This document shows positions 48,920 to 60,300 of a stretch of DNA of 64,000 nt, in pieces. The stretch's first letter is position 1; each line of letters opens with the position of its first letter. The DNA is taken from the NCBI GenBank assembly GCA_009617715.1, contig VTFK01000010.1:1054001-1118000 (forward strand), given 5' to 3'. The notes beneath the pieces are model-generated. The model had not been told where the DNA came from and made no database searches. It was given only the letters and a program-made list of their open reading frames with translations. A program made the translations under genes and the position numbers. Source of the stretch: Plectrocnemia conspersa (taxonomy: Eukaryota; Arthropoda; Insecta; Trichoptera; Polycentropodidae).

Positions 48920-50400
48920 GATTTCTATCTTGTTGTCTATATTGTTGTCAGCTCCTGCTAAATTATTTGAAATAATTATTCATAAATATCTTTACAATCA
49001 CTTTCAGCAAGTTTTATTAGACCAACAGCACGGGTTTCGTCCTGCCCGTTCCACTGTTACTAATCTTCTGTCGTTCACCAAAACGGTGACAACTTCTCTC
49101 GATGCCGGAATTCAAGTAGACGTCGTGTATACAGATTTTGAGAAAGCCTTTGACAAAGTTTGTCATACGTTATTATTAAAAAAATTGTCGAACCTCGGTT
49201 GCTCAGATAATTTAACTCGGTTATTTTCGAGTTATTTAAGCAATCGTAGACAGTTTGTAACCTATGGTGGCCGATTGTCAAAGGAATATTTTACCCCTTC
49301 GGGGGTTCCTCAAGGATCCAATCTGGGACCTCTGTTTTTTGTGTTATTTATTAATTAAAAATTCAATTAAAAATTCAAGTTTTCTTCTGTACGCAGATGA
49401 TTTAAAATTATATAAATGCATTCGATCTGTTGCGGACTCCTTCTCTCTACAAAGTGATTTAGACTCTCTGTGGAGAAATTTCCGTTAACCGTCTGCCCTT
49501 TAGTGTCGGAAAGTGCCATACTGTGTCATTTTCTCGATCCAGTTCGCCATCAGCTTATTTCTACCATCTCGGTGGTAACATTTTGACTAGAGAAACTTCC
49601 ATTAAAGATCTCGGAATCACTTTCGAGAGCAAATGGAGGTTCTCTCTACACATACACGACGTCTGTGATAAATCTTCCAAGATGCTCGGCTTTGTTATGA
49701 GGAATGCCTTTCACTTTGACGATCCGTCAGTTATTCGCATCCTCTATGACACCTTTTAGTTCGTAGCATTCTTGAATCGGGATCTATAATTTGGAATCCC
49801 CGAATAGCCAAATATTCCCTTTTAGTGGAAAAAATTCAAAAAAGGTATTTAAGATACCTTTACAAAAGGACATTTGGTTATTATCCGTACTTATATCCCA
49901 GCGCCTTTCTTTTAGGGGCGTTGGGATATGATTCGCTAATTCTCGCAGAAAGCTGTATGTCGCTAAGCATTTTTTCAAACTACTAAAAGGTGCTGTCGAC
50001 AATCCAGCTATTCTCGAGGAATTCCAGTTTTGGGTTCCGGAACATTTTCGAGAATCACGATCGAGACCTCTTTTGATGGCAGTTAGGGCTAGGACATCCG
50101 CACTTGCCGACTCGCCTATAGCTGTGGCCATACGGCTCCTTAATACGCTTGCATTACATATTGACCTGTTTAATGTTAGCTACAAGGAGCTGATCCAGTT
50201 TGTCTCATTTAATTTTGATATTTTATAATTTTTTGTTATGTTTATTATTTTTAAGTATTGTTCTATTTATGTATATATACGTTTTTTTTTTTTTTGTTTT
50301 ATAAATTTAAAATTTGTTTTCGACCATCGTGGCGCATTGGGATAACCTGTTAGGCCACGATGGTCTTAATTTAATCTAAAAAATAAAAATAAAATAAATC
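48920..50400 (+). pseudogene. Non-LTR retrotransposon (LINE), 5'-truncated, disrupted reverse transcriptase and 3' end
   Basis: The best-preserved mobile gene in the window. It begins in the fingers of the reverse transcriptase (SAPAKLFEIIIHKYL, QQHGFRPARSTVTNL). It continues through motif A (YTDFEKAFDKVCH), SYLSNRRQFV, motif B (SGVPQGSNLGPLFF), and, in another frame, motif C (LLYADDLKLY, codons 49390-49401), LGITFESKWRFSLHI and RSILESGSIIWNP. It ends in a C-terminal tail closing at TAA 50226-50228. The catalytic Asp residues of motifs A and C are still encoded. Breaks include a stop and frameshift after LFIN at 49356, where a 13-bp tandem (AATTAAAAATTCA) lies, and further shifts near 49470, 49760 and 49940. 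No endonuclease or ORF1 is present. A 3'UTR with a terminal hairpin and an A-rich tail follows. The jockey/CR1 group is likely; the exact clade is not resolved. Confidence 0.9.
50322..50365 (+). other. Terminal 3'UTR stem-loop of the LINE
   Basis: GACCATCGTGGC (50322-50333) and GCCACGATGGTC (50354-50365) form a perfect 12-bp stem around a 20-nt loop. It lies about 95 bases after the stop codon and just before the A-rich tail (AAAAAATAAAAATAAAATAA). In non-LTR elements the 3' end of the RNA is often the part recognised by the element's own reverse transcriptase, so this is a good candidate for that signal. The other copies in the window do not reach this end. Confidence 0.8.
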
Positions 50401-53400
50401 TACAAAGTATAAATTAATATTTTATTCACAAGACATTACGTTAGCATACATTGAAATGTTAGCTGGAAATATGTTTATATTTATATATATAAAAATTTAG
50501 AAAAGTGATAATAAATATGTAGTGTTCGGTCTTTGTATATGCAAGATAAAATAATAATACAATGAAAGTCATAAAAAAATTAATTAATAACATACCTTAA
50601 TGTCAAAGCCATTCGTTAATGTTTCGCGAAATATGTGATCGCTTTGAACTCTGTTGAGACGTTTATTTTGACAACGTAGAAAATAATTATTTTTATTCTA
50701 AAACTAAATATACTCAACTCTAAAAAATTTTCACTACGCGGCTTAAATTTCATTTTTATTTAAAAAATAAAAAAAATGCGCAACTAGGGACTAGCTCAAG
50801 CCTAGAGGATATCCAGGTTTGATCCGGATCGCTAGTGCTGGGAACCGTCTCCTGCCTTCCCAGGCATGCGATATGAGTCGGATTCGGGTCCGGTTGTGTC
50901 GGCATGCGTTGGATGTCTCTATCGTTGGGTCGCATTCCACAGCGGCCACCTTTGCACACTTAATAAGGAGTAAATTGCGCCGGGTGCGTGGCCGCGTGAC
51001 AGCGCGCCGCTCGCGTATCGCAATTAAAAATAATTGAGGGCTCATTACACGCCGCCATTGTAATCAGATATAACCGATAATTAAATAAGAAGAGAATAGA
51101 GCAGCGATGCTGCGGCGTACGCGATCCGCGTGCGAATTGAGCCATGAGCGGCTCGGTTAGATGTTACGCGGCGCGATTAACGATATCACACGAGGTGGTA
51201 ATGACGACTTTTATCCGCAATCGAATCATGTGAGATTCATTTTGAATGAGAAAAATAATTTTGAAACGCGAAAATTGATTTTTCCGGGCAGTGCTGAGAT
51301 CTTTAATTCGATTACTGTATTGTGGCCACTCAACGGTTATTTTGCCACCAAGGTGCAATATCAACAATTGAGACCAGGATTAAAAACTTATTATGGGGAT
51401 AATACAATATTCAACTATATTTTCTCTTGTTAATGATAACACTTGGGGCTGTAAAATAATTTTGCAATTATATGTATAAAAATAAATACATTTATAGCAC
51501 AGCAAAATCGCTGATTTTACGGCATAAAATTTTAATGGTGATATTTGAAGAGTCATAATTCAAAAATAAATAATCATTCTGTAATATGCACTCAAGATTA
51601 AAAGAGTCACATTTCAATATGTCGTCTTCGAAAATATGATATGTATGTAATTGTGTCTTTTTTCTAAGAGCATCAAAAAACTGAACCTTTAAAAAAAATA
51701 TTTTTAAAGGTTTCTAAGGGGTGGTGTTGACAATCTGTCAATGTTTTGTCGGAAAGAGCCCCCAAAAGTCACGATCACATCCCTTATTTTTGACCGTCGC
51801 AGCCATGATGCTTGTGCTTGTCAAACACAAAGATATTTTCAGCTTAAATTAAGAGAAATTGGAACAATCTATGTGAGATGGTGCTCATTTTTTTCAAGTG
51901 AGCACCACAAGCATTTTTTAAATTAATTTATATAATTTAAAATTTCGCGTGCATTATCGTAGATATGGCTTAAAATTATATATATTATTTATATAGCGTT
52001 TTAATAATTTTTACTATTATTTTAACAGTCAAATATATATGTGTATGAAGTTAAACGCTGATTCTATAAAATATTTATTTCAAAGCAATTTAAAGGAAAG
52101 TTTTCTTTAACACGCTTGTAACATAGTACGTATTAAAATAATAAAAAACAAGCACAAAACCGGTTTACTGAATGGTTTTAAAATTAAATTATAAATAATT
52201 GCCAATGACTTATTAATGCACCGAAAGGTGTCGAAAATTTGCTACACACTTGATGAATTTCATTAAAAAAATACACTAATATAATAGATCAACTCGTCGA
52301 CGGTAACCCATCATTAATTTCTAACAAAGATAATAGGTACACCATCATAAATCGAACTTTGCGACCTTCGTGTCAGCAGTCGCACATTTTATCGCCAGAG
52401 GCGTTATTGTAATGTACAATATTTAAATTACCGTTACACTGGTTAAACTAGACACTGTGTGTACTGGATGAAATCGATTAATGTAATAAATAAGCAATTT
52501 AATGTATAGGCGCACTTAAAATATTTTTTTTAATAATTAATTTACAATGAATATTTATAAATAATTTAATTATAAAATTAAATTATTTCCGAATTACGCA
52601 TTGGAATAATTTGGCAAATACTAGCCACGGAAATTAATCACTGTCTAAACGTGTTATTAAAAAAGTAACACATCTTAAAAATAGTGTAATTACAAGAAAC
52701 GGTGGTACGTTTTTTTTGGTTAAATAATTTTTAAACAAAATTTTAGCACCTGCTCTGGTTTAGCAAAAAAATATTTGTAATACGTTTACTTTGTCATAAA
52801 AAAGTTGTTATTAAATTGTTGCTTTACAGCTAAATTGTTGATTATAAATTATTGCTTGGTATTTTTGTAAACTTTACGTTATAATTATAAACGTAAATAT
52901 ATACATAGTGTAACTACATATTTTCTAAAAGCAATCGGTCAATCAAAAAAATTAAAGTGTCAAGCGTTTTGATCACGCAAGCCGTTAATAAAATATGTGC
53001 TTTGGATTGCTATTTTTTGTAATAGGTGTACCAATGAGTTTTAGTATTTTTTACGCTTTCTGAGTTTTTTGATTTTCCAAATCTTATGCATACGATTTGT
53101 AACTTGCTATTTAATCATCATCTGATAGTTTATATGAGAGTACAAAAATTGTCTTTATAGTACTTAAACCAAGATTTGCTTGTATCATTTACTTAAACAA
53201 TACATTAATTTTAAAATTTAAATCAGTAAAAGGACTTGTATTAGTGAGTTTTTTTATCTGAACTGTAGATTTTAACCATTGTATCAATTTATTTGCGCCA
53301 CGCGCAACCACTTTTAGTGAGTCTTAAAATCATCATATTACTATATTATCGTAAACACAATGAAGCAAATATTATGCTTTTGCATACACAAAAAGAGTGT

Positions 53401-54489
53401 TATATTACACTTCGTAGGCGAGTGCGCAAACATTCGACGGGAAAAGATAGCAAAGGCCACTTTACAAGAATAACAACTCGAATAATAGAATAAAGAGAAT
53501 TCCTACGTACATCTCCCCTTCGACATAATTCGATGAGGCCAACCGCTAAATACCGCCACTTAATGTTACAATTACAAAAGGGCGAAAAATTATAAAGTGG
53601 CATTTTTTGCTGGGTACGCCTTTTAATTAGCATCGACAGTCGGCGGACGAACAATCAAAGGATATTATATATATTTTTTACAGTTCACAACAATGAAGCA
53701 ATTACTTAGTTATATAGACGTATAGATTGCGCCGACAACATAAAGGTCGACAATTATAATATGCTTAAGAACTTTTTAATTAGCATTTGACATTTTGACT
53801 ATCAATCAAATGATCTCCTCCCCGTTTATTTCACGTTTATTTTTCGGCTCTCTAGGGTCGAGAGTGCGAAGTGTTGGAGATGGAAAGTGGAAAATGCAAA
53901 ATTGGAGTGGCGAATAATGAACGGCTGTTAACAATTCCACTCGAGTCGGCAATTGTTATAAGTGGAATTGTGTGAGCGGCGAAATGCGCTCATTATTTTA
54001 ATATTTGACGCTACCCGCCGTTGAAAGCTCACACGATGTCAAACAGGGTTGTTATATGGCCGCATATTATACATACTAACCGTAAGTACGACACAAATCA
54101 CAGTTATTAATTTACCGGTTGGCATTTTTAACGCTCCAACCCTTTTATGGTTTGTTAACCGTCGAGTGGATTGATTTAAAAATAATATTTTTATGAGCAC
54201 ATATATCATGAAACAGTTTGAAGTGTATTGTAAGTTGTTATATAATAAATCGCTATAAAAATAAATAATATTAAAAAATCATACTTTTACATTTCGTCAA
54301 TAAAATAATTTCGTACTTTATTATTATTAAATATTTAAAATATATTTAAAAAAAAGTATTTTATGATAGTCACAGCTTTTCTAAGTATTCTAAATACTTT
54401 GTAAATATATGCTCTATATGTAATTTTAATAAATCTATCAAAAATATAATATAATAAATAATCCGAATTATTAATTACTGCATGTATGT
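50401..54489. other. Non-coding stretch with GC-richer blocks
   Basis: Balanced single-copy blocks lie at about 50770-51340 (very GC-rich at 50800-51010), 51720-51920 and 53500-54170. The first carries overlapping open frames on both strands (60-90 codons), as expected by chance in GC-rich DNA, with no motif. 51930-53490 and 54170-54489 are AT-rich and featureless. Confidence 0.38.
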
Positions 54490-54766
54490 CGTAAATAAAA
54501 AGGAAAAAGAGCAGAGGACCCAGATTGTATCCTTATGGTACTCCAGAATGAGAAAAATACTCATGGAGAGACGATTGCCATAGCTCACATATTGACGGCG
54601 GCAACTTAAGTAGCTCGGAAAAAGTTAACAAGTTGTTCAAAAAGCGAAGTTGTCAATGTCTTCGAAAGGCATAAGGGGATAGTGACCATGGAACGACGTG
54701 AACGAAACCCGTGTTGTTGACCTATTAGAGCCGACAATGATTTTGGATATGTCTGTGAAGAATAAT
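54490..54766 (-). pseudogene. LINE reverse transcriptase fragment, minus strand, internally deleted
   Basis: On the minus strand this gives QQHGF with RRSMVT-like sequence, then SKTLTTSL, then SYLSCRRQYVSYGNRLS, HSGVP, a stop, and GYNLGPLLFLF. Each block matches the 48.9 kb copy (QQHGFRPARST, TKTVTTSL, SYLSNRRQFVTYGGRLS, SGVPQGSNLGPLFF). Between TTSL and SYLS about 40 codons are missing, including the whole of motif A with its catalytic Asp. Frames change several times. The opposite orientation shows it is a separate insertion. Confidence 0.75.
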
Positions 54767-56749
54767 TAACAACTTAACACTTACAAGTATGTGCTGAAGG
54801 AACGGGGATAATTATATTGTGTAGGTAAGAAGACTTTTAAGCTGGTTTTATTATCGGCAAGTTAAGTAAATTTTTAATAAAAAAATAATTATCTTCTCAT
54901 ATATGTATCCTATTACTTCCAGGAAAAAAATTTTTTTGAGGCTTTTAAAACAACGAAAAAAAATTATAATAATTAAAAAATTACATTACAATTAAGATTT
55001 TCTCTATGGTTAGTTATTATATTCATTATATACGATTTAACCTTTTAGGTATCAAATTTGCAATCTCATCTCGTATTGTTTTGAAATATTTAATGTTTTA
55101 TGTATTGTAGTTGACTTATTTAAATTAAATTATTGCTAAACTCTACATTTGTTATTAATTAACATAATTCATAACGAATGTAATGATTATATACTTGATT
55201 TATTTACCTGTAATAAAAATCTTATACAAAAAAAAATTCTCTATTTTCCTGTACATGTAAAACATATATTATACTTTCCTTAAATTATCAAATAATATTT
55301 TGCTTCCACATTTCTTTTATTGAATTTCATAAGAAAAAAAGGGTTTCAGAAATTCCATATCAAAATTAATCTTATCAACAATTCTAATGATGGTAATATT
55401 GTTGAACCATAAAACCAGTTTCAAATAACATAATTTTATCGAATTAACCATCAGCGATAAAACGAGTGTAACGAATTATGATAATAAACAGAAAGGTGTA
55501 ACACCAATTACATTTAATGTTCATGAACGTGTTTTAGACTCGTTATTACTCCAATTGTTAGTATCGAATTACCTCGCCAAAAACATGCAAATAACATAAT
55601 TATCCCACTAATATTTTAATAATATAATATATGTATTCAGTAAATATACCACTAGACTGCTAAAATTATTTAAAGGCAGCTGTTTCGTATTGATCCACGA
55701 GAAGTCAATGGGAAATCGCATCGAAGGTGCGAAACAAGGGTCGAGATGGGTGTGCGACTTTTACAATTTCCGTCGGGCAGATTACCGGCACCGACGCCGT
55801 TGGGGTGAAATCCAGGGGGTGGTTGGTAGGGAAGGTTGCAGAGCTTTTGGGTGGCACCTGGGGCGTTACTCTGTTTACCCGTGAGACTGACAATTGACAG
55901 CCGATTATTTGATCATCCACTTCATTTACCAGCATCCTCTGACGATGAATAACACTTGTAATTAGTATCGAGTCGAGAGCTGCAGCGATACACAATTTGA
56001 TGTTTTGTCAGAATATTATTATGACGTTGTTTTCCAAACAAGGACTCGAGATTCGTTCATGGAATGAGATTAAACGCTGGTAAGATGACATATCAATGGA
56101 TATTCTGACAGCTGCGGTCTTTGCTTGTCATGCTTGACAAGTGTTGGTGATACGACATCATTAACGAGCATTGTATAGCAACTATAAAGTACTACTGCTT
56201 ATTAATCAAGTTGCTTAAAAATTTATTAAATATGTTTTTCTTCTTCGTCAGTGTGTTAGTATATTATACATACAAGTATAAATCTATATTGTTATGAAAT
56301 AAACCATAGTCAATTCACGTCATCGTCCACGCTGCTAGGGGCCTGCAAATCTCGAATAAATTCAATTTAAAAATCCAGACAGACGTCTGAATCGCCACCC
56401 TTGCTCACCAGACCCTCGGTCATTTCTAACGTTCTTCACGTCTGCACTTTAGCCCTTTGTTGAGCCCTTCTTGACGGAATGGAGTACAAATCGAAGGGAA
56501 TCGAATGAGATATGTCGAACGATTGACCACCATTATGAGAGGAGAAGCACTAAATCTATTACGCAGCGGGAAAACGTTTACACACAACACTCTGCACATA
56601 TGTACGCTCTCGAAGCATAAAATAAATCAAGGTGTTTCTTAATAGTAAGATATACTAAGATTGCCTTAAAAATATACAGAAGTATTTATTATTTATTTTA
56701 AAAACATCTGTAACTATCACATAGTAAATATGTTTTTAAAAATCATACA
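54767..56749. other. Non-coding stretch with GC-richer blocks
   Basis: AT-rich DNA (54767-55670) is followed by balanced single-copy blocks at 55680-56150 and 56310-56610. Open frames of 64 and 96 codons overlap on opposite strands in the first block and have no motif. Nothing else is recognised. Confidence 0.37.
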
Positions 56750-57340
56750 AAATTATATGCTTTTCTCGTTATTCATTAATGACATAAATACGGCAGTTAC
56801 AAATTCAAGTTTTTTTTGTATGCTGATGATTTACTGTTTCTATAGAATTGGGCTTCCATCAACTGTTTGCCTTTTTTGTGTCGGAATCTCGAAATATTTC
56901 ATATTATAGCAATTTTTCGATCTAACTCAACCTTAAAATCTCCCAAGACTTTTGGTGGGAATGTTCTGGCTAGAGAAACTTTCACTAAAGGACTCGAAAT
57001 CACTTTTAAGAGCAAGTGGAGATTCTCTCTATACATAAATGGTGTCTGTGAAAAATCTTCCAATATGTTCAGCTTTGTTTTGAGAAACGCATTTCACTGT
57101 GACGATCTATGGCACTTTATTTTGCAGTATTCTTAAATCGGGATTTATAATTTAGAATCTCCGAGCCACTAAATACTCTCTCTTATTCGTAAAAGTTCAG
57201 AAATGTTTCTTGAGATATGAGGATATTTGTTTATTATCTTTTTTATTTATTTTAGGAGCTTTTGAATTTATATGACGTTAAGTATTTATTTAAACTCTGA
57301 TTCTTGAAGGTTTCCAGTTTTGGGTTATAGAGTTTCAGTA
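56750..57340 (+). pseudogene. LINE reverse transcriptase fragment, second plus-strand copy
   Basis: It starts at LFSLFINDINTAVTNSSFF, continues with a YADD-like YADDLLFL (about 56819-56842), and then runs colinear with the 48.9 kb copy: FGGNVLARETFTKGLEITF, KSKWRFSLYINGVCEKSSN, FVLRNAFHCDD, ILKSGFII, KVQKCFLRYE and GFQFWV. A stretch of about 30 codons after YADD is missing relative to the longer copy, and there are several frame changes and stops. It begins where the 48.9 kb copy has its first break, so it shows that FIND-I-N is the ancestral reading there. No 3' hairpin or tail is present. Confidence 0.8.
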
Positions 57341-60300
57341 CAATAAAATATATGTATCTGAAGAAATGTGGAATAAGTTTATCTGAGGAGAACTTTTATA
57401 TCGCATCCTTTATAATTGTCGAACTCCAAATTTTGCTCTAGAATACGATCGTTATTACTGCTTTAAAACATATTTGCGAATTTAAACACGCTATTAAATT
57501 AGCCTTTGGCGAGAATAATCCGATTAGCGGTTCAAGGAACGATATAGATAAGGGGTGACTTAGTTATTTATTTATTTATCTAGGTCTTCTGTGATAGTCA
57601 GTTCAAATATTTACTCATCAGTAAATACGCGGCAATGAAAGCATTTAAATGTTAATGAAAAATTCTAGCTGATTTTAAGCTCTAAAAGTAGACTTATAAT
57701 TGGCTCAAAAATATCTTCTTTGTAAGCTAGAAAAAAATATTAAAAGCTTTTTAAAGTCACGTTGCCAATATCAGATTTTCCGTTGTTAGGGTAAAGATTG
57801 ATGCAATTGGTGATTATAAAAGCTTTCTACGAAAACTCAAGGGTCTATCAATCTCTCGACTCGAACTAGCGATCGAATCATCTTTAAATCGACTATATAC
57901 ACTTTCGTTACATTTTCGAAAAGTGGATGGATAAAAAAATGTTAGAGTAGTAGTTGAGTCTAGTTGGGCGCGGGCGGTAATGGCTTGGGCGGCTGCAGAT
58001 TCAATTTCACCTGACGATTCCACACTTCACCTGTTTTCCTTTTTTCCATCTCTCCCCACGACACGGGCATTTTTTCTCCACAGGTGCAACACCGCCGACG
58101 AGATGATTAAGCAATCAACGGAACGATGGACGTCCGCTGCATGGCGGAAGTGTGCAGAGATGTGGCGAAAAAAGACGACATGACAAATAAAACGTGTTTT
58201 AGAATAGTGGAATTCTAAATATTAAATCCTCCTTCTTCGCAAATAAAAAAAAGCCGCTTCCATTATGAAAAAAACTTTACAGATGATTTTATATATTATA
58301 AATATCAATATTAAAAATAAATAAATTTTTCATTAAGAAAAAAATCATTTATTAAAAAATAATCCCAATTGATATCAAAGTTCCATTATAAGGCGATTAT
58401 TACATTCGACCGGAAGAGCGAGCGGTACTAGAATTGGCAAACACTCGATATTTGCAGCGATTCCAATAAATCCGAGGGGGTGTCAGATTCTGTTTGTGCT
58501 GGCTACCCAACTACCACACACTATGTACTGTCATTTGCAGGGCCGGACAATGCGGGGTCCATCGATCAAAACGGTTGTTTCCGTGAGCCGCAAACAATCT
58601 CGGCCAATTTGTTTCCGGAACGCAGCGTGTGTTCACATTGTTCCAATGTAATGACGGACATATTTCCGAATCAGAAATGAAAATATGTTATTTTTTACTA
58701 CCTCGCTCTCTTTCTCTCCTCCAATATGGCAAATAGGCGAGAAATGAACGTAATATGTTTTGGAGGCGTTGAAATCATTGTGCGTGCTGATCGAATAATA
58801 TGTATTCCGAGCGTGATATATAGCGATTATTTATTGTGATAATGATTGTAGTCAATTAGACGTATGAAGAAAGTTCTCAACCGGATTATATTTATGAGAA
58901 TGTATAACACAACAAGCTCGTATCGTTTTACACAGGGATACGACAAAAATCTGTGTGTCGTTTTGAGCGGAAATTAATTAGATATAAAATATAAACATCA
59001 AACTAGTGCGCAAAATAATGAAATAAATTGATTAAAACACCTTAACATAAAAAATGAAAGCGTTGTAAGTTTTAGATTATATTCTTTGTCTAAATTTTTT
59101 GTCTTTCGAATGTCATTAAATGAGTTTTTTACATGTATCCGATATATAATTAGTCCTGCCGAGAGGAAGGAAGGAGAGGGGACAACTTCTCGGTCTAAGG
59201 GGCCCGACTCTAAAAAAAATCATAGCAAGAATATATTTATAAAAAAAGTAAAAACCGACCTCAAATAATGAATCTGAACTAAACTACAGTTAATTGAAAT
59301 GTCTTGGTTGTAATAGGCTTGTTATTGAGATACAAAAATAAACAGACTTGATAATAAATTTTCTCATCTTTTAACCCGTTATAAAAATAGTATCCCAATT
59401 TGTTAAAATATGTTACAAGCGAGTAAAGAATAGAAGAGTGCGAGTAGATATTTTAGTAGCTTTTTTTAAAACATGTCGCACTACTAAGCTATTGTTTTGA
59501 TTCGTTGTTGTTATTAATGTTCTTTCACATAAGCGCTAAGATGACTAATGACTAGACAATTGCAAAGAGAATTAATCTGGTTCCGACAATGGCAAAAGTT
59601 TTACCGGAGGCGCCACGCACAATGGCCGCGGTGAGATTGAGGCATCATCAACGAGACGAAAACATTACGGACTGAGGCGAGATTTGATTAGGTCGCTGCA
59701 CAAAGGGACGCGCGATTTTCCGTGACGGCCTTTTGTGCGTCTGCCATTTGTCAAGATCAGGGCTGCCAACTTGAACAGGTAAACGGAAAATTAAACGGTG
59801 CGGGAATCTGGCAAGTCATGTGTTTTGTAAATTTACTGTGTTGTAAATCATGGCGATGCGCGCTTTCCAATTGCCACCGTCGCGGGTTAACAAGACCGTC
59901 GGAACCTTTTCAATGGTGATTCGTTCGTGGTCTGAGAAGCTGCGTTATGGGGTCCGACTGCCATCGGTGTGTGCCACATAACGTGTATTGTCAGTGTAAA
60001 GTGTGGTTGTCAAAAAATAAAAATGTCATAAAAGTCATTTATAATTTATATACGGATCCGCAATACTACTTTATACAAAATAAATAAATTAACCGAAATG
60101 TATTGTTATAGTAATTCACTATCTCATTCTTATAAACATACATGTACATGTACATATACACATAAAAAAATAAATTATATTTATGTTGCTTTCACCATTG
60201 CGTTGTATAATTCTCTATGTGACATCGTGAGGTTAAATAATTGAGAAAAATAAATATCTGCATGTTATCATCATCTTGCATATATAAAATAATACAAAAA

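Noticed and set aside
49784..50131. A 115-codon minus-strand open frame
   Set aside because: It is antisense to the C-terminal part of the LINE reverse transcriptase, which explains the open frame.
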